Shown here: positions 1 to 10,891 of the stretch, piece by piece | Position numbering within the stretch: the first letter of the stretch is position 1 | Layout: each line of letters opens with the position of its first letter | Source: Limnoperna fortunei | Taxonomy: Eukaryota; Mollusca; Bivalvia; Mytilida; Modiolidae | Reading direction: 5' to 3' | DNA length: 64,000 bases | Assembly: GCA_944474755.1 (NCBI GenBank) | Contig: OX104113.1 | Location: 70,735,917-70,799,916, forward strand | Made by a program: the position numbers and the translations under genes | The notes under the pieces: model-generated | Seen by the model: the letters and a program-made list of their open reading frames with translations, nothing else | What the model was told of the DNA's origin: nothing | Databases searched by the model: none

Positions 1-231
1 GCGAAAAATTGTCATGGATATTTCAAAACTACCGCCAGTAATCGTAAAAAAAATCCATAATCGAAAACATGTACTGGCGCAGCCGAGGACCAATAACTAG
101 GCCAATACAGAAATCCTCACGTAATTTTATACATAAACAGGACAATACCAATGAATCAGGCCAATGCAGATCGAAATCATAATTAAGACTTATTGATCCC
201 ATCTAACGGAAGTTGGTCGTTTATATTACAG

Positions 232-1381
232 TTTCAAGTCATAAATACCTATATTACTTGTTTAGATACTGACAATTATGATGAATTGCACAGTCAGTTG
301 AAATGGTGGAGAAGTAGACCAGGAGCTATTCATATGAATCTTGATCTGGAAAAATTGAAAGGTGGGTATTCTGTGTACGGAGGAAAATTACTGATGCAGG
401 GACACATTACCGATACAAGGACAGATTACTGATGCAGGTGCAAATAATTTAAATGTTTGATATTAACAATAAGAACTATTGTGTAGCATAAACGTTAGAA
501 CAAATGAACTGCATATGAAAAGAGTCACTCTGATTGGATGATTCCAACATAGAAAACTAATCAAAACAAATAGCTAGAAAATTGGGGGAAAAATCGATTT
601 TTAGCAACGCTTAGTCGTCTTCCAACTATTTTACAGTTTAATAATGTGACATATTGGCCAATGAAATAGTTTAAATTAAACAATATTGTAATAAAACAAG
701 TTATCAAACAAGAGGAAAATTGGTAATCTTGGCTTTTGTAGCGGCCACCATACATTTTATGGCACTTTCTCTAACACACTAGTCATTATCCCAATATGTC
801 AGAGGCAAGGATTTTACATGTTATAACTAATTGAATGCGAGGACATTCCATATTGGGGAGATAGCAGGAGATGGGGCTAGGGCTCTGTGGATTGAGCCGT
901 TTGAAAAGTCACTGTTCGCGGCAATTATTACAATTAACAATCATCTAGCAGTAGATTTAGTTTTATTTTTTCTCTCTAAATATTTTCAGATAAAGAGTTA
1001 GTATGGAGCGCAGACGAGGATCCACTGGGTATGACCTTTAAAAATGAAATGGACATTAATATGACGTCAAATGGTATTGTTGTTCGCCGTAAAGCTCTGT
1101 ACTTTGTTTACGTAGCTATAACCTTTGATTTCGGAGATCTTCCTTCAGTACCGATCTTTTATCACAATGTTACACACAGCCATCCTTTATTACCGAAAAC
1201 CATTACTACACTGTTAATGACAAAGTATGGTGGGTCGTCTGATTCAGACCGAGTTTACACCAGCTTTTTATGTGGAACATTTGAAGTGCAGGGAGATTAT
1301 AACGTGAAGACTGAAGTCTCATCGTATGATTACGTATCCAGATCGAAATATGCAAATTATTTTGGAATGTTTAGAATTTGA
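232..1381 (+). CDS. TNF-superfamily ligand gene 1 (5'-partial, last two coding exons)
   Basis: Two exons are visible. Exon 232-361 (130 nt) follows an acceptor ending TTACAG and stops before the donor GTGGGT. Exon 990-1381 follows TATTTTCAG and ends in TGA. Joined at phase 1 (G plus AT makes Asp) they stay open and encode 173 residues plus a stop. The first exon has a WWRSRPGAIHMNL stretch, like the start of a TNF homology domain. The second has a tryptophan (LVWSADEDP), the core strand LYFVYVAITF, and ends in ANYFGMFRI, matching the family's usual F-G-x-F finish. TNF ligands are trimeric type II membrane or secreted cytokines that bind TNF receptors. The exon for the cytoplasmic tail and membrane anchor must lie upstream of the window. 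The neighbouring gene at 3977-8698 has the same exon plan, so this is a tandem family. I cannot name the subfamily. Confidence 0.8.
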
Positions 1382-1685
1382 ATGGAATTGGAACTGTAAA
1401 AGAATTCAAGAGAATATTTTGAGAGATGATAAAATGTATGACGAATGTTCAAAGCAGCTATAATGTACAGTCTAGTCATCGTAATCGCAAACGTCCAAAT
1501 TTACGAACGTTGTTTAATTAATAAAAAACTATATCGTTTAGTTTATGTTACGGGTTGATAAAATATGTAGAGTAGTACCTGTCAATATTTGACTAGTTGT
1601 TCTTATTACTGTACTGAAATGTAATACATATATTAATAATTTGATCTGATGTATGTTTGTGTAAATTGCAACCAATGCTATTTTG

Positions 1686-1729
1686 AATAAAGTTATCAAA
1701 TGAGATAAACTTTGAAATAAAAAAAAAAT
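1686..1729 (+). promoter_or_regulatory. Poly(A) signals of TNF-like gene 1
   Basis: AATAAA occurs at 1686-1691 and again at about 1716-1721, the second running into an A-tract. They lie about 300 nt after the stop at 1379-1381, a normal 3' UTR length. Confidence 0.6.
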
Positions 1730-3440
1730 GTAAAGACTTGCGTATCTTGTACAGATGGCACCAACAATGCATGGATTTCTAAGTCTCTTTGACTGTACTG
1801 CCTTTATAGCTTAAAGTAGTAAGACATCAAACTATGAAATTTACATGAAAAATCTAGCGCGTTCAATTACACACGAGGTTTAGTAATAATTGAGTTATTA
1901 AATGCAGTTCAAATTAACAAAATTAGTCGTCGTCTTAACATAATTTTATACCATAAAACATGCACAAGTCTCCATTCGGACATAAAAAATGTACAATTAT
2001 GCTCTTTTATCATTTAAAAAAAGGTATTAGTAATGGATGTTTTACTGTGTAATAAGAGTTAAAAGACCGTCTAGTTACATCTTCAATACTAGTCTACAAA
2101 TTGTTTAAGAACAGAAATGTTTTCATTACGAAAGGTTCCAAATGGGCCATATTTAGCCATAACTGTAAAAAACATGCGCACATTTGTCCGAGAATCTTCT
2201 GGCGTTCAACGCAATTTAAAGAATTTGCTTGAAGGTTGGTTCCCACGCTTCACTCTGAAAAAGCGCTGACTCGCAAATAAGTGTTTTTGATGTGACAATT
2301 ACAATCACCATTGCTACAAACAGTTGTCACACAAAAGGTGCATGTTAATAGCTTAAACTGTTACATTCGAGTATGGTCTATATCTCGATTTGTTACATGG
2401 GAATGAGTCTTCATCAAAGCAATTAATGTGATTGTATATCACTTATAATTTTCGTTTTACATTCGGAGCCATTTTAGTCCTATAATGCATATAGTCGTCC
2501 TCCTTTCCGTCCTAAGTGAATGCTCAGCAAAGTCAGAATGCAATGAAACTTTTAGAACTTTCAATTCCACAAGTAGATTTGCACTATTACGGCTGTTACA
2601 GCTTACTCTAGAACTGTAAACCGTATTTGGAATTTTACTTTCTGTCACAAATATTGGAAGTATGATATAACACGTGTCAACACCCTCAAACACATAAAAT
2701 GTACTCTACTAGAAACTTAACATTAACGAAGACCTACATGTACTACAACATAGGCGGATCCAGCCTTGGTTTGGATAAGTGTAATGTTGCGCTGTTCAAG
2801 GCCTAATCCCCTTCTTTGATAAACGGATCAGTCCCTTGAAACTACTGGATTCCAGCCCAACTTCCTGATATTCATTTAACTTAAAAGAGCTGTAAATGGC
2901 AAAAAGACACATGTAAGTATTTACAACCAGAGTGAAACCATGACCACCTCAAGCAACTGAGTACATGTGTGAATAACCATGACCACCTCAAGCAACTGAA
3001 TACATGTGTGAGGCTTTACTTATATTGCCTAGTAGGAGTAGTTATTGACGGGTGGATACTTAAGCACAGGCAATACAATAAATAATTTCTTATTTATACA
3101 GTGTTAACTATGATTTATGATTCACTAAAAATACACGGATATCTAATATCAGGAAGAACGAACATTTAAACGAATCATTATATCAGTACCAGGATTTTAC
3201 ACTTTAATAGAAGATTACTTAAAGTTCAAGGTTATACTCAACCAATCAGAAAGTAATAAATGTCATAAATAATATTAGGATATATATCTACCTGTGCGAT
3301 AACGAAATTATGTTCGGACGAACCCCACTTGAAAACGATTTTAAGCACTATTAAAGTTGGCGTTCACTATTTAAACTCGGGATCACAATCAATATAAACG
3401 CTTATGACCAGTTTAAATAATTCAGAGCTTCCTCTCTCCC
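1730..3440. other. Intergenic region between the two TNF-like genes
   Basis: This stretch is AT-rich with no convincing gene. Its one local feature is an imperfect two-copy direct repeat of about 38 bp at 2937-3012 (core CATGACCACCTCAAGCAACT). The promoter of the second TNF gene should lie in its right part, but I see no distinctive element. Confidence 0.5.
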
Positions 3441-3976
3441 GGCCGTGAAGAGCGACTCGCTAGTCGATTTAACCCCCACTGAAAATTTTCTGGCTACGGG
3501 TATGCACCCATTAGTACCAAGTGCCATACAAAAGGCAGAGAATACAAACTATTCTTCAACTGCATGTGAAAAACTCCAGGAACATGTCCTTATCAGACAC
3601 AAAAAGTTTATTCTAACGTGTAAGTCACCCTGGTATATGTATTCAAAAACTTGATATAATTTTAGATAAGCAATGCAACTTTTACTTATAAAATATAATA
3701 ACAATTTAAAAATTGTGTAATGTGTTATATAAGAAAGAGGTTATTTGGACATATTTATGTATTAATAAACCGCAAATGCTATTTTATACAATACATAGAA
3801 TGTAATATCTGTTTAAAAGGAAAAGAAAACACCATGACCTGGTGGCTATTTATAACTTGATTTATAATAGGTTAAACAGGAAGTCACAGGAACAATCTTT
3901 TCTTGTAAAACTCGCAATTGGAAAAACCATACAACAGAGATCAGTAGGTAATAAATCTGTATCGTGCACTAATAGA

Positions 3977-6900
3977 ATGAGTGACTACAAACTAGTAGTT
4001 ACCAAACTTTCTTCTGATTCTAATTGTATAGATAACTGTAAATGCGTTCACGAATCAGGCAGGGTACATGCTAAGCTAAAAATAGGATGTTTCATAAGTG
4101 TATTTTTAATGTGTTGTTTATTAATAGCTATTTTTTACACTATATTTAGTATATTTACTCGTAAACCACAAAATAAAACAAGCACAGAAGATTTGGAGAA
4201 TAGTACCGACTTCTACATACTGCTTCCTGTGCATGCTATCAATGATACAACTACAGCTGTGACTTACAGGAGAGTGGCCACAACAGAGTCTAGTTCCGTC
4301 TTATTGCTAATTATAGTAAGTAATTTTACCTTTATTTTATGTGAAGATATTTTTATATGGAATATTGCATTCACACAGAACGATTTATTAACTAAGCCTC
4401 TGGTCTTAAAATGTTCGCTTTATTATTATCCAATTGCTACTCTATCCTAAACATCGGTTATTAGCTGAACAGTATTTATCTCAGGCATAAGCAAATCGTT
4501 ATATTTAAAAAAAAGTTTTTAGTAGAATATTCAGCAATTTTCAGCTATATAATAACGTCCAGTTTTATTGAGTCGCACTGCAGGCAATGTGTGCTCGACC
4601 TCAATCTTTATTGACAAAAGATTGCCAATTTTCCTACGGAAGTTCAAAGCCGGATTTCCTCCGGGTACGCCGCCTTCCTCCCGCAATAAAAACTGGACAC
4701 AGGCTGGAAAAAAAGATGAAATATTTTTCCCGTTTTCGCGAGTTTTATTCTTTAGAGCCAAGTGTTCTGAGGCTTTTTTTCCAAATATTTTTAGACCGAC
4801 TTTGACACTGAATTAGCAAGGGTTTAAAAATGCTTCAATTATTTTCATTTATACTCTATTTATCATAACATATTGGTTACAATTTCATATTATACTTCTT
4901 TTTCCCCCATAGATATCATGTTATCATTTGCTACTGAATAAAAGTGAAACGAGCAATGAAAAAACGAAAAGCAAAGCCAAAGTGTATAATACAGGCAGCA
5001 CAGAGGCCAAACCTCATAAAGCAGAGTTAATAACGGCGACAGGTAATTCTTTACCATCAAAGAATTTTAGTTACAAAGAGTATAGCATTTTCCAAGACTT
5101 ATTTTTCAGTTTGAAAGCATTGCAGTTAAGTAATGAAGTTTATTAGTAAACTCGAAATTAATTAATACCCATCGAATCTCTTTTAAATCAACCTATAATT
5201 CTAATATGACGTCCTTCACACGCTTTGGAAACACACCTCTATTTAAATATTCAACAAAATACGGCTGTTCCAGCCATTTCAAAAACCCCCGTGTGTTGAT
5301 GTTTTTGCTTTAAAATTTATTTTATTTTGTACCTTTGTAAGAAAATCCAATAGATAACATGTTTTCACGATAACAAGTCCATTTTCTATTCTATGCAGTT
5401 ATTGTTTACATGTTACATGTACAAGTCATCCTTGACTTTAGCTACGTTGTGTTTTCAAGGGACGTTGCGTTGTTTACAGTGACGTTCAATGCAAACCGCG
5501 AGACTTTTCCCGCCCCCACCACAAACGAATTTACCGTTACGTATCAAAATGAAAACGCAACCGAATTTCAAAATGTTTGATTAATTGTGGAAAATAACTG
5601 TCGATTTAAATTTGCACCATTGTGGATCTAAAACAGGATCGACCAAATGCGGTAAGTGGTTTTCATTTCTCACGCAAACAGTCCCAGACACGCCACACGG
5701 CGACTGATGTAATGAAGCATTTAATTTTGTCGTTCTTTGTTTTGATTGTTAAATTTTATTGTAAATGTAATAAATATGTTTGTTTGTTTTTAATTTATAT
5801 ATCTTCGTTTTATTTCTACTAAGTTTTACACGAGAAATATAATAATTTCGAAACAAGGGAGGTTCTCGGAATTAGAACAGCCAAAATAAACCTTTACCTA
5901 GGTAGTCGCGAAATGTAAAATTTCTGAGATATTTGAAATAAATTAATACCTTAATATATTTAAGAAATAATTCATGGCTGCCCCAATTTTATGGATTATT
6001 TAAATATGGGTAAGCATTATATTCATGATATTTTATGGCAAAATATTCATTAATATAATGCCTACCCATATTTAAATAATCCATAAAATTGGGGCAGCCA
6101 TGAATTATTTCTTAAATATATTAAGGTATTAATTTATTTCAAATATCTCGTTTGTTAATGTTAAAAAAACCTTAAACACTACACAGCTCAAATATCGATA
6201 ATCAATATCATGAATTCCACTCGCTTAAAGGATGAATCCACTAGCTTAAATAATGATAAAGAACTTTGTGAATACACAAGCTTAAATACATGATAAACAA
6301 CGTAATGAATACACTAGCTCAAATACATGATAATCAACGTCACGAATACACGAGTTTAAATGATAATAACCAACGTCATGAACACACTTGCTTAAATACA
6401 TGATAAACAACGTCATGAATACACTAGCTTAAATGATGATGAACAACGTCACGAATACACTAGCTTCAATACATGATAATCAACGTCATAAATACACTAG
6501 CTCAAATAATGATAAACAATATCAAGAATACACTAGCTTAAATGATGATAAACAACGTCTTAAATACACTTGCTAAAATGATTATAACCAACGTCAAGAA
6601 TACACTAGCTTAAATGATGATAAACAACGCCATTAACACGCTAGCTTAAATTAAGAAATAATTCATGGCTGCCCCAATTTTATGGATTATTTAAATATGG
6701 GTAGGCATTATATTCATGAATATTTTGCCATGAGCGTTGCCCCAATTTTATGGATTATTTAAATATGGGTAGGCATTATATTCATGAATATTTTGCCATG
6801 AGCGTTAGCGAATGGTAAAATATCATGAATATAATGCTTACCCATATTTAAATAATCCATAAAATTGGGGCAGCCACGAATTATTTCGATTCTGATATGA

Positions 6901-8698
6901 AAATACAAAAATTTTACATTTCGCGACTACCTAGGTGAAGGTTTATTTTGGCTGTTTCAATTTCCGAGAACCTCCCTTGTTTCGAAATTATTATATTTCT
7001 CGTGTAAAACTTAGTAGTAAAAAAAACGAAGAAATATAAATTAAAAACAAACAAACATATTTATTAACATTTACAATAAAATTTAACAATCAAAACAAAG
7101 AACGACAAAATTAAATGCTTCATTACATCAGTCGCCGTGTGGCGTGTCTGGGACTGTTCATGTCTTGCTGCATGTGTTTGCGTGAGAAATGAAAACCACT
7201 TACCGCATTTGGTCGATCTTATGCTCCTGTTTTAGATCCACAATGGTGCAAATTTAAATCGACAGTTATTTTCCACAGTTAATCAAAATTTTGAAATTCG
7301 GTTGCGTTTTCATTTTGATACGTAACGGTAAATTCGTTTGTGGAGGGGGCGGGAAAAGTCTCGCGGTTTGCATTGAACGTCATTGTAAACAACGCAACGT
7401 CCCTTGAAAACAGAACGTAGCTAAAGTCAAGGAAGACTTGTAACATGTAAACAATAAAGGCATAGAATAGAAAATGGACTTGTTATCGTGAAAACATGTT
7501 ATCTATTGGATTTTCTGACAAAGGGACAAAATAAAATAAATTTTAAAGCAAAAACATCAACACACGGGGGGTTTTGAAATGGCTGGAACAGCCGTATTTT
7601 GTTGAATATTTAAATAGAGATGTGTTTCCAAAGCGTTTGAAGGACGTCATATTAGAATACATGATAAACAACGTCATGAATACACTAGCTCAAATGATTA
7701 TAAACAACGTCAAGAATACACTACCTTAAATGATGATAAACAACGCTATTAATTCACACCTCAATAAAGATGACCGGAGTTCCTGAAGCCGACAATGTAA
7801 ATTTGATTGTTTGTTTGTTTGAATTGTGTTTAACGCCCTTTCAGCTATGTTTAGGCTATATCATGGCGTCCAGTTTTTATTTTCTGGGAGGAAGCCGGAG
7901 TACCCGAGGTAGGAAAACTGGCAATTATTGTCAATTGAGATTGAAGGCGAGCTTACCGTGGCTGCAGTGAGAATTAAACGCGGAACCTCAGTGTTTACAT
8001 ACCACGTGATCAGTGGTAGACGAACTACCTCAACCACTCGGCCGTCGAGGCAAGATACAGATCGTTTGTGGGGTTGTAAGCCACATTCAGCTTTAACACG
8101 GCATTCAGTTTGTAATGATAGAAGTAGCCAACGTGCCTCGTGAGAATTCCTTATCTTCGACAGGAAAACTGGTAATCAATTAAGGCTGGGGTCGACCGTG
8201 AACTTGCAAAAATCAATGTTGACACTCAGGCGGTCAATATAAGATATTTAACTAACTAGACTATTGTCTCTCACAATGTGATAATATTATCAACAATATT
8301 TAACACATTAAACACACAAGATAAATTCTATATTTGTATTCACAGATAAACAAATTGACAAAAGTTCTTTGTTAAAAACTTGGAATCTTTCGTCAAGTTT
8401 ACATATCCCAGAAGATGGTTTGTACTATGTATATGCATCCTTGCAATTAACGTGCCATAAAGCTTCCAGCACAAACACGGAAGTAGTGCATTATGTGCAA
8501 CTGAATTCTGGGAACACCAACAGAACTATTGCTGAAAAGAAGCTGATACTCCCAAGAGGGAATATGATTTACAGAACTAGTCATATAATGGTACCTATAC
8601 AACTGAAGGAGAACGATACCATAACCATGGGAGTGTCTGACCGCGCGTATTTATATCAATCGAAAAAATCTAATATTTTAGGAGTTTTAAGGACATAG
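3977..8698 (+). CDS. TNF-superfamily ligand gene 2 (complete, three coding exons)
   Basis: Proposed exons are 3977-4315 (donor GTAAGT, phase 0), 4913-5042 (130 nt, acceptor after TTTTTCCCCCATAG, donor GTAATT, phase 1) and 8346-8698 (acceptor CACAG, stop TAG). All phases agree and give 273 residues. The start is the first in-frame ATG of the open stretch. Residues about 36-60 are a strong hydrophobic segment with Lys and His before it and Arg-Lys after it, typical of a type II membrane ligand. The extracellular stalk has N-glycosylation motifs (NKT, NST, NDT). The second exon ends with KPHKAELITA, like the opening strand of a TNF homology domain. The third has the core strand DGLYYVYASLQL and ends SNILGVLRT. 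The predicted product is a trimeric cytokine for a TNF receptor. It lies tandem to TNF-like gene 1 with the same last two exon phases. Subfamily is unknown. Confidence 0.82.
4316..4912 (+). other. Intron 1 of TNF-like gene 2, with rearranged SINE pieces
   Basis: This is the phase-0 intron. It contains two pieces of the tRNA-derived SINE seen complete elsewhere in the window: a reverse-strand tail at about 4528-4568 and a forward body at about 4578-4712, including the CCGGGTAC...CTTCCTCCC core. The two are head to head, so this is a rearranged or double insertion. Short open frames here are SINE sequence, not exons. Confidence 0.6.
4528..4712 (+). mobile_element. Rearranged SINE fragments in opposite orientations
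   Basis: Positions 4528-4568 read in reverse give the SINE tail (AAAACTGGACGTTATTATAT then AGCTGAAAATTGCTGAA). Positions 4578-4712 give the forward middle part, from the GCAGG...TGTGCTCGACC region to AATAAAAACTGGA. The tRNA-like head is missing. Confidence 0.6.
5928..6150. repeat. Near-perfect ~220-bp hairpin within the foldback
   Basis: The sequence from GATATTTGAAATAAATTAAT through CCCCAATTTTATGGATTATT is repeated in reverse complement about the centre near 6038. A relative with a duplicated 70-bp part lies at 6653-6890. Confidence 0.8.
6190..6655. repeat. ~37-bp tandem array in the foldback loop
   Basis: About twelve diverged units of roughly 37 bp are built on AATACACTAGCTTAAATGAT followed by GATAAACAACGTCATG. 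About three units of the same family recur at 7657-7762, just outside the right arm. Unit lengths vary by a few bases, as in a minisatellite. Confidence 0.85.
7657..7762. repeat. Second block of the ~37-bp tandem repeat
   Basis: Three units of the GATAAACAACGTCA / AATACACTAGCTCAAATGAT repeat abut the right edge of the foldback. Confidence 0.8.
7800..8055 (-). mobile_element. tRNA-derived SINE, full length, reverse strand
   Basis: Read on the minus strand, this begins GCCTCGACGGCCGAGTGGTT (tRNA-like head with an A box). It continues with a B-box-like GCGTTTAATTCTC, then the body ending CTCGGGTACTCCGGCTTCCT, then a tail with ACTGGACGCCATGATATAG and GGCGTTAAACAC. The same layout occurs at 14620-14874 and 24796-25050. 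It lies in the last intron of TNF-like gene 2. A truncated minus-strand piece of the same family follows at about 8150-8215. Confidence 0.8.
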
Positions 8699-8733
8699 GT
8701 GCATGTATGTCCGTTGAATGTTTTTATTTGTTT

Positions 8734-8739
8734 AATAAA
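8734..8739 (+). promoter_or_regulatory. Poly(A) signal of TNF-like gene 2
   Basis: AATAAA occurs about 36 nt after the stop codon at 8696-8698. This implies a very short 3' UTR. Confidence 0.55.
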
Positions 8740-8819
8740 ATAACGACTTATCTGAATGAACGAAGAAGCGACTTGTTTAATTAAATTGTTAAAACTGTTA
8801 ATACAAATTTTAACTGTAT

Positions 8820-9590
8820 TGTACATAAACAGATTCATACAGACCCTGGTGTAGACCGTGTTGGGTCCTGTAAAACAAACAGATTCATGAAAAGCCCGGT
8901 GTAGACGTGGGATTCTGTAAACAAATAGTTTCATATAGACCCCGCATTGACTTTGGATCCTGTAAACAAAAAGATTGATATGGATCCCGCATAAGGCATG
9001 CGGTCCTGTAAACAAACAGATTCATATAGATCCCGCTGTTGACATGGGGGTCTTGTAAACTAAGCGATTAATATAAACCCTGGTTTAGAGTTGAGGTCCT
9101 GTAATTAAACAGATTCATATAGACCCAGGTGTAGACATGGGGTCCTGTAACTAAACATATTCATATAGACCCTGGTGTAGACGTGGAGTAATGTAATTAA
9201 ACAGATTCATATAGACCCTGTTGTAGACATGGGGTACTGTAAACAGAATCATATAGACCCTGGTGTAGATTCGAGGTCCTGTAAACAGATTCCTATAGAT
9301 ATACTCTGGTGTAGGCATGGGTCCCTGTAAACAAACAGAATCATATAAACCCTGGGGGTCATGGTTGTCCTGTAAAGATATTCATTTAGACACTGTGGTA
9401 TACGTGGTGTCTTATGAACGAACTGATTCATATAAACCCCACTGTAGACATGGGACTGTGTAAACAAACATTCATATAAACCCAGTGTAGACCTGAGGTC
9501 ATGTAAACGGATTCACACAGACTCTGGTTTAGACATAGGTCCCTGTAAACACGCAGATTCATATAGATCTTAATGTAGTGGGTTGGGTAA
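8820..9590. repeat. ~44-bp minisatellite, about 17 units
   Basis: Diverged tandem units are built on GTAAACAAACAGATTCATAT followed by AGACCCTGGTGTAGACATGG. The same repeat, about five units, occurs at 18413-18625 in the second copy of the segmental duplication. Long minus-strand open frames here arise from the repeat. Confidence 0.9.
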
Positions 9591-10290
9591 CGTAAAGTTT
9601 GAAACGCAACTATTACGAAACGAAATCGATTGAAATAAACAAAGTTTTTGTGATAACAATTGTATAAATTCCTAACTTAGAGGAAGACCGTTTGTGATTT
9701 TGTAGGTCTAGATTTTAAATTAAAAAAATAAAGTAATGTAAGGCCAAGAATGTATTTATCAGTTATTATGCTTCACGTCACAATAACGCATTACAAATAT
9801 AATATTACTATGTCAATTAAGAGATTTAACTGTTCCATAATTGTACTATAGAAACGTAAAAACTGTATTTGATAGAAGGCGAAATGAAACGAGGACATCT
9901 ACCTGGTATACAGGAAAACAAAAGACGGCACGTTTTGTATTCTATTAAAACTTGGAATTATAAAAAGAACAAGTTCATATAGGAAAATATTTACAGTAAT
10001 GTGGAAACTGAAAATCTATCTAAAATTGTTCTCTATACATGTACAGAAACTAAGATTATCTATCAAGGAAGTAATATGTTTTCTCAGTATAATAAAGTAA
10101 CTGTATCATTTAGTTTCTTGGAATTGAAGATATGATTAGATGACATAATTTAATCAAGTGTTAGTGTAGGAATAAATGAAATTTCTTGGAAAAAAACTTT
10201 TAAACACAAAAAAGTTGACACAAATAAAATATGATTGTTCAAGACATATTTTTTTACACAATGTGTATAAAACTGGGGTGTTAGGACCAA
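9550..10290. repeat. Segmental duplication copy A, left part
   Basis: This block (from GTTGGGTAACGTAAAGTTTG to ACTGGGGTGTTAGGACCAAC) recurs at about 18620-19320 with scattered substitutions and small indels. I see no gene in it. Confidence 0.8.
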
Positions 10291-10890
10291 CTTTAAATTC
10301 TCAAGTTCGAGTTTATAATCATAAATAGCAACTAGAATAAAATGAAAAAAAAATGCTATTGATAAAATCAATCATTTGCCAAGACGTTTCTCTAAACATG
10401 TTGAGTCGGAATAACATGCTGCATAAAATCTTTCAAAGCATTAAGGGAAAGAGAGACGAGAAACGTAAATGGTCACGTACACGTGTGTATTTAATCACAC
10501 ACGGGCATCTTTTAATGGAATAACTGCGGCATCTGTTTCATTTAGAAATTTAAGGAGACAAATTATTTTGTTGTTTCTTCTGAAATTTACTATTTTTTTT
10601 TATAAAAAAAGAATACTATTTTTATAAGGAAGAAAGAAAACTTAATTTATCTCATTTCTAGAAGAAAACAAAATACACATTTATCTTACTTAGTCCAGGA
10701 GTAAACCTGTTTGTAACTGACTTTGGACTAGTCAAATTTAAATGTACTGTAACTATTAAATACATAGTATACATGCATGTATTTAAAAATAACAAAGAGA
10801 ATATTTACAAGATATACAGAACAACACACAAAAACAGAAAAAACACTATGATCAGAAGTGAGATAATATCAGCCAGTTGTTCCGATGCTT
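10290..10890. other. AT-rich stretch without a gene
   Basis: No coding or repeat family is recognised. It is absent from copy B of the duplication, together with the element that follows. Confidence 0.4.
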
Positions 10891-10891
10891 C

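Larger units (their letters stand above)
5198..7658. repeat. 2.46-kb foldback (large inverted repeat) in TNF-gene-2 intron 2
   Basis: The left arm (5198 to about 6030) is repeated in reverse complement at about 6800-7658. Outer ends match as ATTCTAATATGACGTCCT, and the match continues through CCGCGAGACTTTTCCCGCCC and TCGCGACTACCTAGGT. Each arm has an inner hairpin built on CCCCAATTTTATGGATTATT. The loop of about 770 bp is a 37-bp tandem array. Arms are closely similar but not identical; the right arm has an extra ~22 bp near 7160. I see no transposase. It could be a foldback transposon or a rearranged inverted duplication. Confidence 0.8.

Noticed and set aside
3445..3654. Open frame upstream of TNF-like gene 2 with a GTAAGT donor at 3620, considered as an extra 5' coding exon
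   Set aside because: It ends in phase 1, while the three candidate acceptors before 3977 (exon starts 3871, 3880 and 3890) need phase 2 or 0, and it starts at GTG. It may be 5' UTR, but coding is not supported.
5622..5822. 66-codon frame in the left foldback arm
   Set aside because: It lies in the repeat arm, begins at a non-ATG codon, and is low-complexity at its end. No domain.
6190..6655. CRISPR-like regular repeats
   Set aside because: There are no constant spacers; the units are contiguous and diverged, and the DNA is metazoan. It is a minisatellite.
8656..9467. Minus-strand frames of 119 and 72 codons
   Set aside because: Both are translations of the ~44-bp minisatellite; the repeated peptide pattern follows the DNA unit.
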